DNA from: Limnobaculum xujianqingii
Lineage (GTDB): Bacteria; Pseudomonadota; Gammaproteobacteria; Enterobacterales; Enterobacteriaceae
NCBI RefSeq assembly: GCF_013394855.1
Contig: NZ_JABMLK010000001.1
Location: 62,001-126,000, forward strand
Direction of reading: 5' to 3'
Length of the DNA: 64,000 nt
Every line of letters begins with the position of its first letter. The stretch's first letter is position 1. A model generated the notes under the pieces. It was given only the letters and a program-made list of their open reading frames with translations. It ran no database searches and was not told where the DNA came from. A program made the position numbers and the translations under genes. Positions 31,155 through 40,700 of this stretch are shown here, piece by piece.

Positions 31155-34100
31155 TCCTACCGACGATAACCGTCCAACCATTCAGGGTGAAGGTACGGCT
31201 GGCGACACCATCTTTGTCTACGTGAAAGACGATATGGGCGATCGCCTGCTGGGCTCAACCACCGTGGGTGGTGATGGCAAGTGGGCCCTGCGTCCGGATA
31301 CCGCTCTGTCCACCGGTAAGAACGAATTTACCGCCGTGGAATGGATCCAGTGGGCAACAAGGCCGGTCCAAGCGCTGGCTATGAAATCCTGCTGGCCGGT
31401 AACCCGCCACAGCCACCAACCATTGACCGCGTGGAAGATAACGTCGGGCCAACCACCGTGCACTGCAAAAAGGCGATGTGACCGATGACGCCACGCCAAC
31501 CTGAAGGGTACGGCGGTGGCTAACGGCACGGTAACCATCTACAACAACGGTAACGTACTGGGTACGGCTAAAGTGGATGACAAGGGTAACTGGAGCTTTA
31601 CGCCAGAGCCTGCACTGAAAGACGGCACCTATAACATCACGGCGAACGCCACCAACACGGTTGGCCAGGTCAGTGATAAGACCGGTATCTTTGACTTTAC
31701 GGTCGATACTACACCTCCGGGTGCGGTAGAAAACCTGCTGATCAGCGATAACGAAGGGGCCTATCAGGGACCGCTGAAAGACGGTGATACCACCGATGAC
31801 AGTACGCCAACCTTCAGCGGTAAAGCGGAAGCGGGCAGTACCGTATCGGTCTACAATGACGGTAACCTGTTGGGTACGGCGAAAGTCGGTAGTGACGGTA
31901 ACTGGAGCTTCACCCCAAGTTCACCGCTGCCGGATGGCGACTACAAGTTCACCACCACGGTAACGGATAAGGCGGGTAACACCGGCGATGCCACTCCGGT
32001 TGTGAACATTACGGTTGATACTTCAGGCGTTGAAGTTCGTCTGGATAAGCTGGTGGATAACGTTGGCGATATTACCGGTGATATCACACCGAACGGCGTG
32101 ACCGATGATACGCGTCCGGAAATCGTGGGTACCGGTAAGCCGGGCAGCATCATCAAGATTTACGATGGCGCGACCCTGCTGGGCTCCACCACCGTGAATG
32201 CGGATAAGAGCTGGAGCTTCACCCCGACCACCGATTTAGGTCAGCGGCAGCCACAGCATTACCGTGACGGCACCGACCGTACCTGTCCGGCAACACCACG
32301 ATCCAACCTCGGCATTTGTGTTCACTATCGACACCGTGGCACCAACTCAACCAACTATTGAATCGGCGAAGGATGATGTGGGGGCTATCCAGGGCACGCT
32401 GACCAACGGCGCGGCCACCGATGACCCAACACCAACCCTGACCGGTAAAGCCGAGAAGGGCAGCATCGTTAAAGTGTACGACGATGGCGCATTACTGGGC
32501 TCCGTGGTAGCAGATGATATCACCGGCCAGTGGACCTTTACGCCAACCTCACCATTAGTGGAAGGTGAGCATAAGTTCCATGTGACTTCAACGGATAAAG
32601 CGGGCAACGTGAGTCTGCCATCTGCTGACTTCGTGTTGAATATGGACTTTACCGGTCCGGATCCGGACAAGCTGAAGATCACCGGCGTGGACGACCAGGT
32701 GGGTACCATCACCGGTAACGTTGCTCATGGTGATCCTACCGACGATAACCGTCCAACCATTCAGGGTGAAGGTACGGCTGGCGACACCATCTTGTCTACG
32801 TGAAGACGATATGGGCGATCGCCTGCTGGGCTCAACCACCGTGGGTGGTGATGGCAAGTGGGCCCTGCGTCCGGATACCGCTCTGTCCACCGGTAAGAAC
32901 GAATTTACCGCCGTGGAAATGGATCCAGTGGGCAACAAGGCCGGTCCAAGCGCTGGCTATGAAATCCTGCTGGCCGGTAACCCGCCACAGCCACCAACCA
33001 TTGACCGCGTGGAAGATAACGTCGGGCCAACCACCGGTGCACTGCAAAAGGCGATGTGACCGATGACGCCACGCCAACCCTGAAGGGTACGGCGGTGGCT
33101 AACGGCACGGTAACCATCTACAACAACGGTAACGTACTGGGTACGGCTAAAGTGGATGACAAGGGTAACTGGAGCTTTACGCCAGAGCCTGCACTGAAAG
33201 ACGGCACCTATAACATCACGGCGAACGCCACCAACACGGTTGGCCAGGTCAGTGATAAGACCGGTATCTTTGACTTTACGGTCGATACTACACCTCCGGG
33301 TGCGGTAGAAAACCTGCTGATCAGCGATAACGAAGGGGCCTATCAGGGACCACTGAAAGACGGTGACGTGACCGATGACAGTACCCCGACCTTCAGCGGC
33401 AAAGCGGAAGCGGGCAGTACCGTATCGGTCTACAATGACGGCAACCTGTTGGGTACGGCGAAAGTCGGTAGTGACGGTAACTGGAGCTTCACCCCAAGTT
33501 CACCACTGCCGGATGGCGACTACAAGTTCACCACCACGGTAACCGACAAAGCGGGTAACACCGGCGATGCCACTCCGGTTGTGAACATTACGGTTGATAC
33601 TTCAGGCGTTGAAGTTCGTCTGGATAAGCTGGTGGATAACGTTGGCGATATTACCGGTGATATCACACCGAACGGCGTGACCGATGATACGCGTCCGGAA
33701 ATCGTGGGTACCGGTAAGCCGGGCAGCATCATCAAGATTTACGATGGCGCGACCCTGCTGGGCTCCACCACCGTGAATGCGGATAAGAGCTGGAGCTTCA
33801 CCCCGACCACCGATTTAGGTCAGGGCAGCCACAGCATTACCGTGACGGCCACCGACCTGTCCGGCAACACCACCGATCCAACCTCGGCATTTGTGTTCAC
33901 TATCGACACCGTGGCACCAACTCAACCAACTATTGAATCGGCGAAGGATGATGTGGGGGCTATCCAGGGCACGCTGACCAACGGCGCGGCCACCGATGAT
34001 CCAACACCAACCCTGACCGGTAAGGCCGAGAAGGGCAGTATCGTTAAGGTATACGATGGCGGTGCGCTGTTAGGCTCTGTGGTAGCGGATGATATCACTG

Positions 34101-37100
34101 GCCAGTGGACCTTTACGCCAACCTCGCCATTAGTGGAAGGTGAGCATAAGTTCCATGTAACCTCAACGGATAAAGCCGGCAACGTGAGTCTGCCATCTGC
34201 TGACTTCGTGCTGACCATGGACTTTACTGGTCCGGATCCGGATGCGCTGAAGATCACCGAAGTGATCGACAACGTGGGTACCATCACCGGTAACGTGGAA
34301 TCAGGTAAAGAGACCGATGACAACCGTCCGACCATTAAAGGGGAAGGTACGGCTGGCGACACCATCTTTGTTTATGTCAAAGACGATATGGGCGATCGCC
34401 TGCTGGGCTCAACCACTGTGGGTGGTGATGGCAAGTGGAGTCTGCGTCCTGACGTGGTGCTAAACACCGGTAAGAACGAACTGACAGCCGTGGAAATGGA
34501 TCCAGTGGGCAACAAGGTCGGTCCAAGCGACGCCTATGAAATCCTGCTGGCCGGTAACCCGCCACAGCCACCAACCATCGACCGCGTGGAAGATAACGTC
34601 GGGCCGACCACCGGTGCACTGCAAAAAGGCGATGTGACCGATGACGCCACGCCAACCCTGAAGGGTACGGCGGTAGCCAACGGCACGGTAACCATCTACA
34701 ACAACGGTAACGTACTGGGTACTGCCAAGGTGGATGACAAGGGTAACTGGAGCTTTACGCCAGAGCCTGCGCTGAAAGACGGCACCTATAACATCACGGC
34801 GGACGCCACCAACACGGTTGGTCAGGTCAGTGATAAGACCGGTATCTTTGACTTTACAGTGGATACTACCCCTCCGGGTGCGGTAGAAAACCTGCTGATC
34901 AGCGATAACGAAGGGGCTTATCAGGGACCACTGAAAGACGGTGACGTGACCGATGACAGTACCCCGACCTTCAGCGGCAAAGCGGAAGCGGGCAGTACCG
35001 TATCGGTCTACAATGACGGCAACCTGTTGGGTACGGCGAAAGTCGGTAGTGACGGTAACTGGAGCTTCACCCCAAGTTCACCACTGCCGGATGGCGACTA
35101 CAAGTTCACCACCACGGTAACCGACAAAGCGGGTAACACCGGCGATGCCACTCCGGTTGTGAACATTACGGTTGATACTTCAGGCGTTGAAGTTCGTCTG
35201 GATAAGCTGGTGGATAACGTTGGCGATATTACCGGTGATATCACACCGAACGGCGTGACCGATGATACGCGTCCGGAAATCGTGGGTACCGGTAAGCCGG
35301 GCAGCATCATCAAGATTTACGATGGCGCGACCCTGCTGGGCTCCACCACCGTGAATGCGGATAAGAGCTGGAGCTTCACCCCGACCACCGATTTAGGTCA
35401 GGGCAGCCACAGCATTACCGTGACGGCCACCGACCTGTCCGGCAACACCACCGATCCAACCTCGGCATTTGTGTTCACTATCGACACCGTGGCACCAACT
35501 CAACCAACTATTGAATCGGCGAAGGATGATGTGGGGGCTATCCAGGGCACGCTGACCAACGGCGCGGCCACCGATGACCCAACACCAACCCTGACCGGTA
35601 AAGCCGAGAAGGGCAGCATCGTTAAAGTGTACGACGATGGCGCATTACTGGGCTCCGTGGTAGCAGATGATATCACCGGCCAGTGGACCTTTACGCCAAC
35701 CTCACCATTAGTGGAAGGTGAGCATAAGTTCCATGTGACTTCAACGGATAAAGCGGGCAACGTGAGTCTGCCATCTGCTGACTTCGTGTTGAATATGGAC
35801 TTTACCGGTCCGGATCCGGACAAGCTGAAGATCACCGGCGTGGACGACCAGGTGGGTACCATCACCGGTAACGTTGCTCATGGTGATCCTACCGACGATA
35901 ACCGTCCAACCATTCAGGGTGAAGGTACGGCTGGCGACACCATCTTTGTCTACGTGAAAGACGATATGGGCGATCGCCTGCTGGGCTCAACCACCGTGGG
36001 TGGTGATGGCAAGTGGGCCCTGCGTCCGGATACCGCTCTGTCCACCGGTAAGAACGAATTTACCGCCGTGGAAATGGATCCAGTGGGCAACAAGGCCGGT
36101 CCAAGCGCTGGCTATGAAATCCTGCTGGCCGGTAACCCGCCACAGCCACCAACCATTGACCGCGTGGAAGATAACGTCGGGCCAACCACCGGTGCACTGC
36201 AAAAAGGCGATGTGACCGATGACGCCACGCCAACCCTGAAGGGTACGGCGGTGGCTAACGGCACGGTAACCATCTACAACAACGGTAACGTACTGGGTAC
36301 GGCTAAAGTGGATGACAAGGGTAACTGGAGCTTTACGCCAGAGCCTGCACTGAAAGACGGCACCTATAACATCACGGCGAACGCCACCAACACGGTTGGC
36401 CAGGTCAGTGATAAGACCGGTATCTTTGACTTTACGGTCGATACTACACCTCCGGGTGCGGTAGAAAACCTGCTGATCAGCGATAACGAAGGGGCTTATC
36501 AGGGACCACTGAAAGACGGTGACGTGACCGATGACAGTACCCCGACCTTCAGCGGCAAAGCGGAAGCGGGCAGTACCGTATCGGTCTACAATGACGGCAA
36601 CCTGTTGGGTACGGCGAAAGTCGGTAGTGACGGTAACTGGAGCTTCACCCCAAGTTCACCACTGCCGGATGGCGACTACAAGTTCACCACCACGGTAACC
36701 GACAAAGCGGGTAACACCGGCGATGCCACTCCGGTTGTGAACATTACGGTTGATACTTCAGGCGTTGAAGTTCGTCTGGATAAGCTGGTGGATAACGTTG
36801 GCGATATTACCGGTGATATCACACCGAACGGCGTGACCGATGATACGCGTCCGGAAATCGTGGGTACCGGTAAGCCGGGCAGCATCATCAAGATTTACGA
36901 TGGCGCGACCCTGCTGGGCTCCACCACCGTGAATGCGGATAAGAGCTGGAGCTTCACCCCGACCACCGATTTGGGTCAGGGCAGCCACAGCATTACCGTG
37001 ACGGCGACGGATCTGTCCGGCAACACCACCGATCCAACCTCGGCGTTTGTGTTCACTATTGATACCGTGGCACCGACTCAGCCAACCATCGAATCGGCCG

Positions 37101-37714
37101 AAGATGATGTGGGTTCTGTTCAGGGTACCCTGACTAACGGTATGGCAACGGATGACCCGACACCAACACTGACTGGTAAAGCCGAGAAGGGTAGCGTCGT
37201 TAAGGTGTACGACGGTTCAACGCTGTTAGGCTCTGTGGTTGCCGATGAAACCAGCGGCCAGTGGACCTTTACGCCAACCTCGCCATTAGTGGAAGGTGAG
37301 CATAAGTTCCATGTGACTTCAACGGATAAAGCGGGCAACGTGAGCCTGCCATCCGCTGACTTCGTGCTGGAAATGGACTTCACCGGTCCGGATATCGACA
37401 AGCTGAAGATCACCGGTGTGGACGATCAGGTTGGTAGCGTAACAGGTAACGTTGACAGCGGTGATTTCACCGATGACAGCCGTCCAACCATCAGCGGTAC
37501 TGGTACTGCCGGTGACACGATTTATATTCACGTGTCGCACGAGTCAGGTGCTGATGTGTTGTTGGGTACCGCCAAGGTCAATGACCAGGGTACCTGGACC
37601 TTCCGTCCGGAGAATGCGCTGGCAGAAGGCAACAACAAGTTCACTGCTTACGAACGCGATCCGGTCGGCAACGAAGTTGGGCCAAGTAACGATTACACCG
37701 TGATTCTGGATGGC
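28248..37714 (+). repeat. Six tandem 1,578-bp five-domain super-repeats inside adhesin B
   Basis: Each unit encodes 526 aa in five Ig-like domains, beginning PPQPPTIDRVEDNVG, TPPGAVENLLISDNEG, SGVEVRLDKLVDNVG, APTQPTIESAKDDVG and FTGPDPDALKITEV or DKLKITGVDDQ. Equivalent positions are spaced 1578, 1576, 1579, 1578 and 1578 bp; the odd values reflect indels in one copy. Units 1-3 and 4-6 form a higher-order duplication of about 4.73 kb. The sixth copy diverges after about 37010. Confidence 0.93.
31141..33059 (+). other. Frame-broken stretch of adhesin B (about 11 indels in one repeat copy)
   Basis: Against intact copies of the same repeat, this stretch shows +1 G near 31143, -1 A near 31340, -1 G near 31458 and -1 C near 31501. 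A small cluster follows at 32244-32310 (+1, -1, +5, -1), then -1 T and -1 A near 32793-32805 and -1 A near 33048. The net shift is -1, which matches the change of frame between the flanking segments. Fragments at 31516-32361 and 32264-32803 are pieces of the same adhesin, not genes. No other indel is seen in about 19 kb of adhesin B. Most are in homopolymers, so consensus error in an unpolishable repeat is the best explanation. Correcting them yields one frame from 21729 to 43087. Confidence 0.85.
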
Positions 37715-40700
37715 ACTCCGATGGTTATTCCAACATTGGATAAAGTTATCGATGATGTCGGTACAATAACCGGCGAACTGAAGAGCGGCGATGTGACTGA
37801 CGATACGAAACCAACCTTCGAAGGTTCGGCATCGGCAGGCAGCACCATTCATGTGTACGACGGCACAACACTGTTGGGTACGGCTAAGGCTGATGCCAGC
37901 GGTAAGTGGACGTTCGAACCACCAACGGCGCTGAAAGACGGTACGCACGACATTACCTTTACCGCTACTTCACCAATCGGTCAGGTGAGCGATCCAAGTG
38001 ATGTGTTTGTTATTGAAGTGGATACCAAGGTACCAGCTCCGGTAGAAAGCCTGATGATTACCGATAACGTTGGCGATTATCAGGGTGAGCTGAAAGACGG
38101 CGATACCACTGATGATGCAACACCAACCTTCAGCGGTCAGGCAGAAGCGGGCAGTATTGTCACCATCTACAACGATGGCGTGGCGATTGGTTCGGCTAAA
38201 GTGACTGAAGGCGGCACCTGGACATTTACGCCAGAAGCTGATTTACCGGATGGTGACTACAAGTTCACTACCACAGTAACCGATAAAGCGGGTAATAAGG
38301 GCGATCCAACGCCGGTGGTCAATATCACTATTGATACCAGCACATTGACTGTCCAGATTGACAAGCTGATCGATGATGTGGGTGCAATAACCGGCGATAT
38401 TCTGCCAAATGGTTTCACTGACGACCTGCGTCCGGAAATCGTGGGTATCGGCAGCAAGCCTGGCAGCATCGTTACTGTGTACATTGATGGTGTAAATCAG
38501 GGTACTACCACGGTGAAAGCTGACGGTAGCTGGAGCTATACGCCAGCCACTGACCTGGGTCAGGGCGAGCATAAAGTCACAGTTACGGCCAAAGATTCAT
38601 CAGGTAACGTCACCGAAATGAGTCCGGAATTTATCTTCACTATCGATAATATTCCACCGACTCTGCCAACCATTGATAAAGCCGTAGATAACTTCGGCGA
38701 TGTCACTGGTGATATGAACTCTGGTGCGTTTACCGATGACAATACACCAACCCTGCACGGTACTGGCGAGAAAGGCAGCTTAATCACCATCTATGATGAA
38801 AATGATAAAGCGCTGGGTAGCGTATTGGTTAACGATCAAGGCAAGTGGAGCTACGAGTTACCAGAGCAGGCTGAGGGTCGTCATGACTACTACGTGATTT
38901 CCTCTGATAAAGCGGGTAACGCCAGTGCACCATCTGCTGATTTCATTCTGAATATTGACCATACCCCACCAGTTGCAGCGGTGGAAATTGAAGGATACCA
39001 CGATGATGTTGGCACCAATAAGGGGCTGATACTGGGTAGTGGAACCTTCACCGATGACACCTCTCCGATACTGAAAGGTACCTGGAGTGGCGATTTGGAC
39101 AGTACAGATGTCATTCAGGTTTATCAGAATGGCGTACTGCTGGGTATCGCAATAGTCGATATGGCGAATCGTTCCTGGACATTTGCGGTAACCGGGTTGG
39201 TTAATGCAACCACCTATAACTTTACCGCGGTTGCGGTTGATGTTGCCGGAAACAAGGCTACTGTTTCACCAGACTTCTTGTTAACCGTCGATTTAGATGC
39301 GCCAACGCAGACCGTTGCCATTATCAACTACACCGATGATGTTGGTCTGGCGCAGGGTGATTTTAATACCGGTACCACAACGGATGACCGTACTCCAACG
39401 CTGAACGGAACTATCAGTTCTGCGCTGGAAGCGGGCGATGAAGTGCGTATTTACGATGTTGCCACCAATACCCTGTTGGGTACGGCAACGGTACATGCGG
39501 ACAACACCTGGAGTTTCGACCCGTCGGCGTTGAAAGATGATATGACCTATACCTTCCGTGCAGTTGTGGCGGACAGTGCAGGTAACGAAGGGAAGGTATC
39601 CAATAACTTCGTCATCTCTATCGACCTGACTGTGGTGATTAACGTTCAGGATACGCTGGATACCACACCAATTATCACGGGTTCTACCGGCTTTGATATT
39701 CTGCCGGGTGAGTACCTTGAGGTAACGGTGAACGGTAAGACATACAGCTCGCAAGATGGCGGCGTGGTGATCGATTTCCGTAACAACACATGGTATGTCC
39801 AGATCCCGGACAGCGATGCGTTGCCTGTCGGAAAATATGATGTGAAAGCGGTGCTGTTCGATTCTTACGGTGCAAGTATTACCACCGATGATACTCAAAA
39901 TGAGATTACTATATCGGCAACACCTGTCGTTACAGTAGGTGCAGGCGGCGGCGATCCTAACCAGAAAGCAACAGCGGTAACGCTGGGTGAAAATGGTGTA
40001 TGGCGTATCCATAGTAACCAGTCCATGTTGGAATCGAAGGCAACTTCATCGTCAACATTGGGTGATTTCTCAACCACGAAACTGGTTAGTAACACGGGTA
40101 CCGGGTACGACGCGCAGAACTACGTACAGAACGCTACGTTCATGGACTATAACCGTGATGGTCTGATGGACCTGTTCGCTATAGATAGTAACTATAACGA
40201 CGGTCAGCAGATGTTCTTCTACAACGGTTCTACCTATGTGGCATACCAGGTGGGGGCAAATACCAACACCGCTCAGTCCGGAGATTTTGCCGGTGATGCG
40301 GGTACCGATGGTAGTGCCAACACATGGAGCTGGTACGGCGGCATCATCGCTATTGATAAAGATGGCGATGGTTATGTTGATATGGTTAACGGTGACCAGA
40401 CGCCTAACGACAGTGCTATTCGTGGTGGTTATGGTTCGCAGATCGTACTGAATAATGACGGTACGATCACCGGTATGAGCAAAGATGGTACGTTTGCAAC
40501 CGACTATGCGGCTAACTCCTCGCACCAACCAATCGGGCTGGATCAGTCACAACCGGATATGGAACTGTCCGGCGTGGACATTAACAACGATGGTATTGTT
40601 GACTTTGTGATGCACAGTCAGAACATCGTTGCGGATGGGTCTCGTATCGATAAGGACGGGGCTACCAATAGCTCGGCAGCGCGTAGTACGGATAACGGTC

